A DNA stretch of 64,000 nucleotides, taken from the NCBI RefSeq assembly GCF_000633395.1, contig NZ_AYMU01000011.1, positions 248,001-312,000 of the forward strand, in the 5' to 3' direction. This document shows positions 17,702-26,647 of this stretch, piece by piece. The notes below the pieces were generated by a model. The model was not told where the DNA came from. It saw only the letters and a program-made list of their open reading frames with translations, and ran no database searches. The position numbers were made by a program, and so were the translations under genes. How positions within the stretch are numbered: the stretch's first letter is position 1; each line of letters opens with the position of its first letter. The stretch is from Pseudomonas sp. PH1b. GTDB taxonomy: Bacteria > Pseudomonadota > Gammaproteobacteria > Pseudomonadales > Pseudomonadaceae.

Positions 17702-19177
17702 ATGAGTGATTCCAACGCGGTCTACAGCGATCTGCACCTGCAACCCATCGCCGGGCAGTGGCGTGCCGGCGCTGCTGGCAAAGTGCTCAAGGTGAGCAAC
17801 CCGTACGACGGTGCGCTGTTGCTGGAAGTGCCCCAGGCCAACCGCAGCGACCTGGATGCCGCCTACGCCGAAGCCGCCCGGGTGCAGCCGCAATGGGCGG
17901 CCTTGGGCCCTTCGGCCCGGGCCCAGGTGCTGCATCAGGCGGTGGCGATCTTCGACCAGCGCCGGGATGAAATCGTCGACTGGATCATCCGCGAATCCGG
18001 CAGTACCCGGATCAAGGCCCTGGCGGAGTGGGGCGCGGCCCGGGCGATCACCCTGGAGTCGGCGTCGTTCCCGGCTCGGGTCCACGGGCGGATTGTCGAA
18101 TCCGATGTGCCGGGCAAGGAGAGCCGGGTCTACCGCAGTGCCCTGGGGGTGGTCGGGGTCATCAGCCCGTGGAACTTCCCGCTGCACCTGACCCAGCGTT
18201 CCATTGCCCCGGCCTTGGCCCTGGGCAATGCGGTGGTGGTCAAGCCGGCCAGCGACACCCCGGTCTGCGGGGGCCTGCTGCTGGCGCGGATCTTCGAGGA
18301 AGCCGGGCTGCCGGCCGGGGTCTTCAGTGTGGTGGTGGGGGCGGGCAGCAAGATCGGCGACGCCTTTGTCGAGCACCCGATCCCGTCACTGATCACCTTC
18401 ACCGGTTCGACCCCGGTGGGGCAGGGTATCGGCCGCCTGGCCAGTGGCGGCCAGCACCTCAAGCACGTGGCCCTGGAGCTGGGGGGCAACAGCCCGTTCG
18501 TGGTCCTGGACGACGCCGATATCGAGCAGGCGGTGAACGCCGCGGTGTTCGGCAAGTTCCTGCACCAGGGGCAGATCTGCATGGCGATCAACCGGATCAT
18601 CCTCGATGCCAAGGTCTATGACGCCTTTGCCCAGCGCTTCGTGGCCCGGGTCAAGCAACTCAAGGTCGGCGACCCGCAATCGATCGACACGGTGATCGGT
18701 CCGGTGATCAACGCCCGGCAACTGCAGGGCCTGCAGGAAAAAATCGCCCTGGCCCGGAAGGAGGGGGCCGAGCCACTGTACGAAGGCGGCCTGCAGGGCA
18801 ACCTGCTGGCGCCCCATGTGTATGGCGAAGTGCAGGCCGAGATGGACCTGGCGCGCAACGAGATCTTCGGGCCGCTGGTGGGGCTGATCCGCGCCCGGGA
18901 CGAAGCCCATGCCCTGGCACTGGCCAATGACAGCGAGTTCGGTCTGTCCAGCGCGGTGTTCAGCGGCAACCTGGAGCGCGGGGTGAACTTTGCCCGCCAG
19001 GTGCGCGCCGGCATGACCCATATCAACGATGTACCGGTCAACGACGAGGCCAACGCGCCGTTCGGTGGCGAGAAGAATTCCGGCCTGGGGCGCTTCAATG
19101 GCGACTGGGCGATCGACGAGTTCACCCGCGATCACTGGATCAGCCTGCAGCACCGGCCCCGTCAGTATCCCTTCTGA
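17702..19177 (+). CDS. Aldehyde dehydrogenase, benzaldehyde/vanillin-dehydrogenase type
   Basis: NAD(P)+-dependent aldehyde dehydrogenase of 491 residues. SPWNFP (155-160), catalytic Glu259 (LELGGNSP) and Cys293 (GQICMAINR) are present. HQGQICMAINR is the form seen in benzaldehyde and vanillin dehydrogenases. It would oxidise the aldehyde made by the decarboxylase: benzaldehyde or, given VanAB nearby, vanillin to vanillate. ATG 17702 follows AAGGAGTG. A 170-base gap separates it from the dehydrogenase gene upstream. Confidence 0.92.
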   Translation: MSDSNAVYSDLHLQPIAGQWRAGAAGKVLKVSNPYDGALLLEVPQANRSDLDAAYAEAARVQPQWAALGPSARAQVLHQAVAIFDQRRDEIVDWIIRESGSTRIKALAEWGAARAITLESASFPARVHGRIVESDVPGKESRVYRSALGVVGVISPWNFPLHLTQRSIAPALALGNAVVVKPASDTPVCGGLLLARIFEEAGLPAGVFSVVVGAGSKIGDAFVEHPIPSLITFTGSTPVGQGIGRLASGGQHLKHVALELGGNSPFVVLDDADIEQAVNAAVFGKFLHQGQICMAINRIILDAKVYDAFAQRFVARVKQLKVGDPQSIDTVIGPVINARQLQGLQEKIALARKEGAEPLYEGGLQGNLLAPHVYGEVQAEMDLARNEIFGPLVGLIRARDEAHALALANDSEFGLSSAVFSGNLERGVNFARQVRAGMTHINDVPVNDEANAPFGGEKNSGLGRFNGDWAIDEFTRDHWISLQHRPRQYPF

Positions 19178-19194
19178 TGTAGCCCGCTGAAATT

Positions 19195-19217
19195 GCCCCG
19201 GCCATCCCGGCCGGGGC
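19195..19217 (+). terminator. GC-rich hairpin between aldehyde dehydrogenase and porin genes
   Basis: GCCCCGGCC and GGCCGGGGC form a 9-bp stem with a 5-base loop 18 bases after the dehydrogenase stop. No T-run follows, so it may be an attenuator or mRNA stabiliser rather than a full terminator. Confidence 0.45.
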
Positions 19218-19296
19218 CCTGAGCAACCGGAGCCAGGCGGGCCAAGATGGCCTGTCGGGGGACGGCTGCGCCCATAAGAAACGGAGAACAATAATA

Positions 19297-20550
19297 ATGA
19301 GCAACCGTCCTTCCCTCCTTGCACACTCGCTGCTGGGCACTTCCTTGTCGCTGCTTGGCGGCGGGGTGGCCTGGGCCGAAGACAGCGGCTTCTTCGAAGG
19401 GGCCAAGACCGACCTGCTGTTGCGCAACTACTACTTCAACCGAGACTTTCGCGATCACGATGCGCCCAAGGGCCAGATCGAGGAATGGGCCCAGGGTTTC
19501 ATCCTCAAGTTCAGCTCCGGCTATACCCCGGGCACTGTGGGGTTCGGCCTGGATGCCATCGGCCTGTTCGGCCTGAAGCTCGACAGCAGTGGGCGGGTCA
19601 GCGGCTCCGAACTGCTGCCGGTGCATGACGATGGGCGTGCCGCGGACAACTACGGACGGGCCGGGGCGGCGGTGAAGGTGCGCCTGTCGCAGACTGAACT
19701 GAAGGTCGGCGAGCTGCTGCCGGATGTCCCGGTGCTGCGCTATGACGACGGGCGCCTGCTGCCCCAGACCTTTCGCGGGGCGCTGCTGGTGTCCCGGGAG
19801 ATCACCGGGCTGGGGCTGCAGGCCGGGCAGTACCGGGCCGTGAGCCTGCGCAACTCCTCGGACATGCAGGACCTGTCGGCCTGGGCCGCACCGGGGGTGA
19901 AATCCGACGGCTTCAACTACGCCGGTGCCGAGTACCGCTTCAACCAGCAGCGCACCCTGGTCGGCGCCTGGCATTCGCAATTGCAGGACATCTACCGCCA
20001 GAGCTACTTCAACCTGCTGCACAAGCAGCCCGTGGGGGAGTGGATGCTGGGGGCCAACCTGGGGTACTTCATCGACCGCGACGATGGCAGCGCGCGCATT
20101 GGCCGGGTCGACAGCCACACCGCCTATGGCCTGTTCTCCGCGTCCCGGGCCGGCCACACCCTGTACCTGGGGTTGCAGAAAGTCAGCGGCGACAGCCCCT
20201 GGATGTCGGTCTATGGCAGCAGTGGCCGGACCCTGGGCAACGACATGTTCAACGGCAACTTCAGCAATGCCGGCGAGCGCTCCTGGCAACTGCGCTACGA
20301 CTATGACTTTGCCGCCGCCGGGGTGCCCGGCTTGCTGGCCATGGTGCGTTATGGCCGAGGCGACCAGGCCACCACCAAGGTGGGCAATGGCGGCACCGAA
20401 TGGGAGCGCGACACCGAGATTGGCTACACCCTGCAAAGTGGCAGCCTGAAGAACCTCAGCCTGCGGCTGAACAACGCCACCAACCGCCGCAGCTTCAACA
20501 GCGACTTCGACCAGACGCGCCTGATCGTCAGCTACCCGCTGTCCTTCTAA
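19297..20550 (+). CDS. OprD-family outer-membrane porin (probable aromatic-acid porin)
   Basis: Outer-membrane channel of 417 residues. The signal peptide ends at GGVAWAED; the mature N-terminus GFFEGAKTDLLLRNYYFNRDFR is the OprD family opening, and the chain ends in a beta-strand with terminal Phe (LIVSYPLSF), as needed for barrel assembly. In P. aeruginosa OpdK of this family admits vanillate; the setting suggests the same kind of ligand here. Confidence 0.93.
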   Translation: MSNRPSLLAHSLLGTSLSLLGGGVAWAEDSGFFEGAKTDLLLRNYYFNRDFRDHDAPKGQIEEWAQGFILKFSSGYTPGTVGFGLDAIGLFGLKLDSSGRVSGSELLPVHDDGRAADNYGRAGAAVKVRLSQTELKVGELLPDVPVLRYDDGRLLPQTFRGALLVSREITGLGLQAGQYRAVSLRNSSDMQDLSAWAAPGVKSDGFNYAGAEYRFNQQRTLVGAWHSQLQDIYRQSYFNLLHKQPVGEWMLGANLGYFIDRDDGSARIGRVDSHTAYGLFSASRAGHTLYLGLQKVSGDSPWMSVYGSSGRTLGNDMFNGNFSNAGERSWQLRYDYDFAAAGVPGLLAMVRYGRGDQATTKVGNGGTEWERDTEIGYTLQSGSLKNLSLRLNNATNRRSFNSDFDQTRLIVSYPLSF

Positions 20551-20574
20551 ACCACCCCGCAGCGCAAGCCCCTC

Positions 20575-20717
20575 GTGGCGAGGGAGCTTGCTCGCGCTGG
20601 CGTGCGCAGCGCGCCCCAAAGCCAGGCGCCGCGTCGCAAGCGCCAGTCCCTGAACCCCATGCCTGGCCCTCGCGGCGTGTGGTCAACCCGATCGATCGGG
20701 AGCCGCTCCCTCGCCAC
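20575..20717. repeat. REP pair in inverted orientation (REPIN)
   Basis: GTGGCGAGGGAGCTTGCTCGC at 20575-20595 is a fluorescens-group REP sequence; the same GTGGCGAGGGAGC head returns on the other strand at 20705-20717. Together they form a REP doublet in the 264-base gap between the porin gene and vanR. Confidence 0.7.
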
Positions 20718-20814
20718 CGTTGGTGTTCGGCTGCAGTTTGCGGGGCGATGCCCGGCTCCCTTGCCCCGGACCTTGCGGTACTATGGCTGCCCACGTTTTC
20801 AGGAAGCAGCCTGG

Positions 20815-21528
20815 ATGAGCAAACCCGGTCAAACCGTGCTGGTCGCGTTGCGCAAGATGATCGCCTCGGGCGAGCTGGCGGCAGGCGAGCGGCTGATGGA
20901 AGTGCCCACCGCCGAGTTGTTCGGCGTCTCGCGCATGCCGGTGCGCATGGCCTTTCGTACCCTGGAGCAGGAGGGCCTGCTGGTGCGCTTTGGCGGACGC
21001 GGGTTCCAGGTGCGTTCGGTCAGTGCCGAGGACATCGCCGGGGCTGTGGAGGTGCGCGGGGTGCTTGAGGGCCTGGCGGCGCGCCAGACTGCCGAGCGCG
21101 GCCTGTCCGTCGAGGGCCGGGCGATCCTCGAGCGCTGCCTGGTGCAGGGCGATGGCCTGTTCGACAAGGGCTATGTGACCGAAGAGGACCTTGAGCTCTA
21201 TCACGACCTCAACATGCGTTTTCATCAAGTGATCGTCGCAGGCAGCGGCAACCCGGCGATCGCCGATGCCCTGGCGCGCAACGATCACCTACCGTTCGCC
21301 TCGGTGACCGCCCTGGCGGTGGATCGCCAGGACATGGCCCGGGAATACCGGCGCTTCAACTACGCCCACATGCAGCATCACTCGGTGTTCGATGCCCTGG
21401 TCAACGGCCAGGGCGCGCGGGCCGAGGCCTTGATGCGCGAGCATGCCAACGCCACCTTGCGTTATGCCGAGATCTTCGGCGCGGCCCTGGCGGACCAGCG
21501 CATGAAACTGATCCTGCCGGCCTCTTAG
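20815..21528 (+). CDS. vanR: VanR-type GntR (FadR/FCD) repressor
   Basis: Regulator of 237 residues: winged helix (about 5-75, with AELFGVSRMPVRMAFRTLEQEGLLVR) and FCD ligand domain with DLNMRFHQVIVAGSGNP. It is convergent with vanB, only 4 bases between stops. VanR repressors of this family bind TTGGATCCAA-like operators and release on vanillate; five TGGATCCA sites are found before vanA and before the first MFS gene. ATG 20815 is chosen over upstream alternatives because an AGGAAG site precedes it and residues beyond it have no GntR similarity. Confidence 0.88.
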   Translation: MSKPGQTVLVALRKMIASGELAAGERLMEVPTAELFGVSRMPVRMAFRTLEQEGLLVRFGGRGFQVRSVSAEDIAGAVEVRGVLEGLAARQTAERGLSVEGRAILERCLVQGDGLFDKGYVTEEDLELYHDLNMRFHQVIVAGSGNPAIADALARNDHLPFASVTALAVDRQDMAREYRRFNYAHMQHHSVFDALVNGQGARAEALMREHANATLRYAEIFGAALADQRMKLILPAS

Positions 21529-21532
21529 GGCT

Positions 21533-22483
21533 TCACAGGTCCAGCACCAGTAACGGGGTTTTCGCCCGCGAACAGCAGGGGATGAACTGATCGTTGCTGG
21601 CTTGCTCGTCTTCGCTGAGGTACAGGTCGCGATGCTCCGGCACACCTTCCAGGACCCGGGTCAGGCAGGTGCCGCAGATGCCTTGTTCGCAGGAGGTGGC
21701 GATCTCGATGCCTTGCTCCTGTAGCACCTGGACTACGCTGCGATCCGCCGGAACCTGCAACACCTGGCCACTGCTGGCGAGCTTGATCGTAAAGCTGCCG
21801 TCGACGCTGTGAGCCATTGGCGCGGCGCTGAAGTATTCGCGGTGCAGGCAGTCATCCCGCCAGCCCTGGGCCCTGGCGCTGTCCAGTACGTGCTGCATGA
21901 AGCCAGCGGGGCCGCACACGTACAGGTGCAGGTCATCCTGTGGGGCGGCCAGCACTTGCAAGGCGTCGAGGGCACTCTCGGGCTGCTCATCGAAGTGCAG
22001 GAAGACCCGTTCTGCGAAGGCCGAGTGGCGCAGGCGCTGGACAAAGTCCGCACGCTGTTGCGAGCGGGCGCAATAGTGCAGCTCGAAATCCGCGCCACCC
22101 TGAGCCAGGCGCTCGGCCATGCAGAGGATCGGGGTGATGCCGATCCCGCCGGCAAACAGCAGGCTGCGTCGGGCACTCGGCTCCAGGGCGAACAGGTTGC
22201 GCGGCTCACTGATGCGCAGCCGGCTGCCGACTTCGATCTGTTCATGCAGGTGCCGGGATCCGCCCCGGGAGGCCGGGTCCTTGAGCACCCCGATCAGGTA
22301 GCGATGACGCTCCTCGGGGTGATTGCACAGTGAATACTGGCGTACCAGGCCATCGGCCAGGTGCACGTCGATATGGGCGCCGGCACTGAACGCCGGCAAG
22401 GGACGGTCGTCGACCGCCACCAGTTCGTAGCTGCAGATATCCAGGGCTTCGTTGTGGCGCGAGACCACCCGCACGTCGATCAT
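21533..22483 (-). CDS. vanB: Vanillate O-demethylase reductase component
   Basis: Class IA oxygenase reductase of 316 residues that passes electrons from NADH to VanA. FMN-binding part (RQYSLCNHPEE), NAD part (LLFAGGIGITPILCMAE, YVCGPAGFM) and a C-terminal plant-type 2Fe-2S ferredoxin with CEQGICGTCLTRV and a distal CC. It follows vanA by 61 bases on the same strand. Confidence 0.95.
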   Translation of the reverse strand: MIDVRVVSRHNEALDICSYELVAVDDRPLPAFSAGAHIDVHLADGLVRQYSLCNHPEERHRYLIGVLKDPASRGGSRHLHEQIEVGSRLRISEPRNLFALEPSARRSLLFAGGIGITPILCMAERLAQGGADFELHYCARSQQRADFVQRLRHSAFAERVFLHFDEQPESALDALQVLAAPQDDLHLYVCGPAGFMQHVLDSARAQGWRDDCLHREYFSAAPMAHSVDGSFTIKLASSGQVLQVPADRSVVQVLQEQGIEIATSCEQGICGTCLTRVLEGVPEHRDLYLSEDEQASNDQFIPCCSRAKTPLLVLDL

Positions 22484-22544
22484 CAGTCGGTCCTCGGAGT
22501 GTTGCCACCGCAGTGGTCACTTCTGGTTATTGGGCAGGGTGGGG

Positions 22545-23603
22545 CTACTGGGCGCTGGCGATCAGATTGTTCCCAGGTGCCTGCTCCTCGGCGATCAGGC
22601 GCTCCAGCACCCGTCGCGACTGCACGCCGCCAGCGTCGATGTTGAGCTTCAACAGGTTGCGCTGAGGGTGGCGCAGCAGGTTCTGCTGCTGGCGTTCGAG
22701 CATCTCCAGGTCCTCGCTGAAAATCTTCCCCTGGCCTTCGCGGATGCTGGCGGTGAGCGCCTGGTCCTGGGGGTTGAAGTTGCGCGCCATGCCCCAGAAG
22801 TACCAGATCGAGGTGTCGCTCTCGGGGGTGATGAAATCCACCACGATGCTCGCTGCCTTGACCTCGGCCGGGGCGTCATGGCCGCCCAGGCCGGCATGGG
22901 CCACGCCGACTTCGATCAGCACATGGCTGGGCGGGCTGAAGCGGCAGATCTGCCAGCGGTCCACCGGCACGTCATCGGCCAGTTGGTTGCCGCGCAGGGC
23001 CATGCGCCAGAACGGCGGGGCCATGATGTTGTGCATGTGCCGGGCGGTGGTCACCTGGTCGCCGTCGACCGTGGTCACCGGCGGCGCCTCGTCGATTTCC
23101 TTCTGCCCGATGCTGGAGGCATGGACGTAGGTTTCGTGGGTCAGGTCCATCAGGTTGTCGATCATCAGGCGGTAGTCGCAGTGGATATGAAACAGCCCGC
23201 CGCCGTAGGCCCAGTGCTCGCTGTCGGCCCATTCCAGGTGGTGGATCAGTGCCGGGTCGGCCAGGGCCTGGTCACCGGGCCAGACCCAGATGAAGCCGTA
23301 GCGCTCGATCGCGGCGAAGGTCTTGTTGCAGGGGAAGCCGCGCACCCGTTGGCCGGGCATTTCCACGGTCTTGCCGTCGCAGCCCATCACCAGGCCGTGG
23401 TAGCCGCACACCAGGTTGCCGTTTTCGACATACCCCAGGGACAGCGGCGCGCCGCGATGGGGGCAGAAGTCCTCGACGGCGGCTACCCGGCCTTCGTGGG
23501 CGCGGTAGAACACCATGTGTTCGCCGCAGATCTGCCGGCCCAGGGGCTTGCCCTGCAATTCATCGGGGGTGCAGGCAACGTACCAGGCATTTTTGGGGTA
23601 CAT
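22545..23603 (-). CDS. vanA: Vanillate O-demethylase oxygenase component
   Basis: Rieske non-haem iron oxygenase of 352 residues that demethylates vanillate to protocatechuate and formaldehyde. Rieske ligands Cys47/His49 (FCPHRGAP) and Cys66/His69 (CGYHG) are present; the iron site is in DNLMDLTHETYVHASSIG (His156, His161). The sequence is very close to known Pseudomonas VanA, including NAWYVACTPDEL at the start and DAGGVQSRRVLERLI near the end. Three VanR-type operators lie upstream. Confidence 0.97.
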   Translation of the reverse strand: MYPKNAWYVACTPDELQGKPLGRQICGEHMVFYRAHEGRVAAVEDFCPHRGAPLSLGYVENGNLVCGYHGLVMGCDGKTVEMPGQRVRGFPCNKTFAAIERYGFIWVWPGDQALADPALIHHLEWADSEHWAYGGGLFHIHCDYRLMIDNLMDLTHETYVHASSIGQKEIDEAPPVTTVDGDQVTTARHMHNIMAPPFWRMALRGNQLADDVPVDRWQICRFSPPSHVLIEVGVAHAGLGGHDAPAEVKAASIVVDFITPESDTSIWYFWGMARNFNPQDQALTASIREGQGKIFSEDLEMLERQQQNLLRHPQRNLLKLNIDAGGVQSRRVLERLIAEEQAPGNNLIASAQ

Positions 23604-23632
23604 GACGTCTCTCCAGGGGTTTGTTGTTTTTA

Positions 23633-23650
23633 TTTAATGGATCCATTAAA
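23633..23650. promoter_or_regulatory. VanR operator, perfect 18-bp palindrome
   Basis: TTTAATGGATCCATTAAA is a perfect palindrome 30 bases upstream of the vanA start. It contains the TGGATCCA core of the VanR operator. Confidence 0.75.
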
Positions 23651-23695
23651 TGGTTGGCGCTCTGGAGGTGTCAAACAAATACGCTGATTTACCGT

Positions 23696-23706
23696 TCGAT
23701 AATCGG
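23696..23706. promoter_or_regulatory. PcaR-like (IclR family) box upstream of vanA
   Basis: The surrounding GTTCGATAATCGGTC matches the remembered PcaR box at 13 of 15 bases and shares TCGATAATCG with the site at 10798-10808. Confidence 0.45.
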
Positions 23707-23721
23707 TCGGTTAGTAGCGTT

Positions 23722-23730
23722 TTGGATCCA
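23722..23730. promoter_or_regulatory. VanR-type operator
   Basis: TTGGATCCA core within TTTTGGATCCAGT, about 120 bases upstream of vanA. Confidence 0.6.
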
Positions 23731-23743
23731 GTGGTGGGTTTTT

Positions 23744-23753
23744 ATGGATCCAT
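23744..23753. promoter_or_regulatory. VanR-type operator
   Basis: ATGGATCCAT, palindromic, about 140 bases upstream of vanA; third copy in this control region. Confidence 0.65.
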
Positions 23754-23876
23754 TACCCGCGCTTCAAGGCCCAGCCCCGGGCAAGGGGCGGCGGGCTCAG
23801 GCAAGGGGGCAGGGCCGCAGCGCCAGGGAGAGGAATCTGGCGGCTGCGGTGCTGGGGCAGGAGCGGGTTCTGGGGA

Positions 23877-25025
23877 TCAGCGCCGTTGCAGGCTGTCCTG
23901 CAGGCGCTGGATACCTTCTTCCAGCAAGGCCCGCGGGCAACCGAAGTTCAGGCGCACGAACTGCCCGCAGTCGTCACCGAACTCCAGCCCGGCGCTGAGG
24001 CCGACCTTGGCTTCCTTGAGGAAGTAGGCGTGGGGATCCTCAAGGCCCAGGGCGCTGCAGTCGAGCCAGGCCAGGTAGGTGCCCTGGGGCGCGTGCATGC
24101 GGATGCCCGGCAGACGGGTCTGCACCGCGTGCAGCAGGTAGTCGCGGTTGGCCTGCAGGTAGCCCAGCAGGGCCTGCAGCCAGGGGCCGCCGTGGGTCAG
24201 GGCGGCCAGGGTGGCTTCCAGGCCCAGGGGGCTGACACTGTCCACCATGCCGGCGCGGGCATTGTTGAAGGCCAGGCGGGTGGCCGGGTCCTGGACGATG
24301 GCGAAGCAGGTCTTCATCCCGGCGATGTTGTAGGCCTTGCTCGCCGACATCAGGGTGATGGTGCGGCGGGCGATTTCCGGGCTCAGGGAGGCGGTGGGAA
24401 TATGCCGGCGGCCGTCGAAGCACAGCTCGGCATGGATCTCGTCGGAAATGATCAGCGCGCCCTGGTCCAGACAGGCAGTGGCCACCGCCAGCAGTTCGTC
24501 CCGGGGGAAGACCTTGCCCAGGGGGTTGTGCGGGTTGCTCAGAAGCATTGCCCCGGCGCCTTGCAGCGCCTGGCGCAATGCATCCATGGGCGTCACATAG
24601 GTGCCGTGCTCGGTGAGCTGGAACGGCACTTCGGTCTTTTTCAGGCGCCAGTTGTCCGGGGCCAGGCGCAGCGGACGATAGTTGGGGGTCTGCACCACCA
24701 CCGACTGCTGCGGCTGGACGAAGGCGTGCAGGGCCATGTTGAACCCCGGCTCCACCCCGGGCAGGAAGATCAGCTCGTCAGGCTGCACGCGCCAGGTGTA
24801 CTTGGCCCAGAGGTCGTCGACCACCGCGTTGCGCAGTTCATCCCGGGCCACGCTATAGCCCAGCAAGGGATGCTCCAGGCGCTGGTGCAGGGCCTGGAGG
24901 ATGTCGTCGGCCACGGCAAAATCCATGTCTGCCACCCACATCGGCAGCACATCTTCGGGGTAGCGGCTCCATTTGGTGCTGCCGGTGCCTTGGCGCGGGT
25001 GCAGGGTATCGAAATCGAAGCTCAT
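23877..25025 (-). CDS. MalY/PatB-family C-S lyase (aminotransferase fold)
   Basis: PLP enzyme of 382 residues of fold type I. Seen: PMWVADMDFAVADDILQAL near the start, SNPHNPLGKVF, ISDEIHAEL and the lysine motif MSASKAYNIAGMKT. These are the marks of PatB/MalY cystathionine beta-lyase-like proteins, which cleave C-S bonds of cystathionine or related thioethers. No linked regulator is evident; the neighbouring vanA promoter lies on its downstream side. Confidence 0.9.
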   Translation of the reverse strand: MSFDFDTLHPRQGTGSTKWSRYPEDVLPMWVADMDFAVADDILQALHQRLEHPLLGYSVARDELRNAVVDDLWAKYTWRVQPDELIFLPGVEPGFNMALHAFVQPQQSVVVQTPNYRPLRLAPDNWRLKKTEVPFQLTEHGTYVTPMDALRQALQGAGAMLLSNPHNPLGKVFPRDELLAVATACLDQGALIISDEIHAELCFDGRRHIPTASLSPEIARRTITLMSASKAYNIAGMKTCFAIVQDPATRLAFNNARAGMVDSVSPLGLEATLAALTHGGPWLQALLGYLQANRDYLLHAVQTRLPGIRMHAPQGTYLAWLDCSALGLEDPHAYFLKEAKVGLSAGLEFGDDCGQFVRLNFGCPRALLEEGIQRLQDSLQRR

Positions 25026-25581
25026 GAGTGGGTCTCGTCGAGTCGCGTGGGGAAGGTGGGTTGATTCTAGCGTTGTTCAATCGCGGGCATACAGGATCAC
25101 TGCGCGGGGTTTTTCCGAGCCCCGGGCAACAGGGCTGAATTGCTCGCCACGCGGCTGGACGGGCCGTCGGCAAAGCAGCTTTTCCCTTGCCTTTACCTCA
25201 CAAAATCCTCGTTTCGCAATGCCCCGGGTTATGGAAACAATGACCCCCTGCATTCGCCTGCCCGTCTGCCACGAGCGCTTTTGCGATGCACTGCCGATCG
25301 ATTTGTTCTTCCTACAAAAACAACAGGGAGCAAGCGATGAACCGCCATTCGAGCATGGCCTTGCCGGATCACCCCGGACGGGTCGCAAACACTCCAGACG
25401 AACGGGGCCGCAGAGCCCGCCACGGTCACGCCCCGGCTTGTCGGCCTGTGCCCCACGCCCTTGCGTACCGCTGACCAGAACTCGTAGTGCCTGGTGCTGT
25501 GCCGCCCGTGGATACGGTCGCGTCCAGGCTCTTGCTGTGCAGGTTCGTGCGGGCGAGCCGGCTTTCTTGAGGATGGGTTTC
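25026..25581. other. 556-base stretch without a recognisable gene
   Basis: On the plus strand a 45-codon frame at 25337-25474 starts at ATG behind CAGGGAGC, but its Arg/His/Pro-rich product matches nothing I know. The region may hold the promoter and leader of the binding-protein gene that follows. Confidence 0.5.
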
Positions 25582-26622
25582 ATGTCCAACACCTTGCGTT
25601 GCGGCGTTGCGTTGTCGTGGGTCTTTCTGTGTACCGGGGCCCTGGCCCAACCGCAGAACCTGACCGTCATCTCCTTTGGTGGAGCCACCAAGCAGGCTCA
25701 GGAAAGAGCCTACTTCCAGCCGTTCAATCAAAGCGGGGCTGCCCGGGTGGTGGCTGGGGAGTACAACGGTGAACTGTCCAAGATCAAGGCCATGGTCGAT
25801 GTCGGCAAGACCAGCTGGGACGTGGTCGAAGTAGAGAGCCCGGAGCTGTTGCGTGGCTGCGAGGAAGGCCTGTTCGAACCCCTGGACCTGGCGCGTTTTG
25901 GCGACCCCGCGCAGTTCGTTCCAGGCACGCTGAGCGAATGCGGGGTGGCCACTTATGTCTGGTCGATGGTCATGGCCTTTGCCCCGCAGAAGCTGGCCAG
26001 GGCTCCGGGTTCCTGGGCGGATTTCTGGAACCTCAAGGACTATCCGGGCAAGCGCGGCCTGCGCAAGAGTGCCAAGTACACCCTGGAAATCGCCTTGCTG
26101 GCGGATGGTGTCGCGCCGGCCCAGCTGTATCAGGTGCTGGGTACGCCCGAGGGCGTGAGCCGGGCCTTCGCCAAGCTGGACCAGATCAAACCCTACATCC
26201 AGTGGTGGGAGGCCGGGGCCCAGCCTGCGCAATGGCTGGTGGCTGGGGATGTGGTGATGAGCGCGGCGTACAACGGGCGCATCGCCATGGCCCAGAAGGA
26301 GGGCATGCAGTTGAGTATTCTTTGGCCCCAGAGCCTGTACGACCCGGAGTACTGGGCGGTGGTCAAGGGCTCGCCGAACAAGGCCCTGGCCGAGGACTTC
26401 ATCCTGTTCGCCAGCCAGCCCCAGGCGCAGAAAGTGTTCTCCGAGAATATTCCCTACGGGCCGGTGCACCGCCAGGCATTGCCGCTGCTGCCGGCGGCCG
26501 TGCAGCAGCAGTTGCCGACCTACGAGGCCAACTTGCAGGGCGCTCGGGCAGTGGATGCCGCGTTCTGGGTCGATCATGGCGAGGAGCTGGAGCAGCGCTT
26601 CAATGCCTGGGCGGCCCGCTGA
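25582..26622 (+). CDS. Extracellular solute-binding protein, PotD/polyamine type, orphan
   Basis: Periplasmic protein of 346 residues (SBP family 1/PotD-like). Signal peptide ends at TGALAQ; then NLTVISFGGATKQAQERAYFQPF, which is the opening of polyamine/opine-type binders, and MSAAYNGRIA and SPNKALAEDFILFASQ further on. ATG 25582 has GAGG 8 bases upstream; ATG 25573 in the same frame is possible. No permease or ATPase gene is adjacent, so it must share a transporter or act alone. Confidence 0.87.
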   Translation: MSNTLRCGVALSWVFLCTGALAQPQNLTVISFGGATKQAQERAYFQPFNQSGAARVVAGEYNGELSKIKAMVDVGKTSWDVVEVESPELLRGCEEGLFEPLDLARFGDPAQFVPGTLSECGVATYVWSMVMAFAPQKLARAPGSWADFWNLKDYPGKRGLRKSAKYTLEIALLADGVAPAQLYQVLGTPEGVSRAFAKLDQIKPYIQWWEAGAQPAQWLVAGDVVMSAAYNGRIAMAQKEGMQLSILWPQSLYDPEYWAVVKGSPNKALAEDFILFASQPQAQKVFSENIPYGPVHRQALPLLPAAVQQQLPTYEANLQGARAVDAAFWVDHGEELEQRFNAWAAR

Positions 26623-26647
26623 AGGAGGGTTGGCAGGGCAGTTGAAA

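Noticed and set aside
24973..25581. N-terminal extension of the orphan binding protein by about 200 codons
   Set aside because: The signal peptide begins at 25582; the upstream part has no protein-like composition and overlaps the PatB-like gene start.
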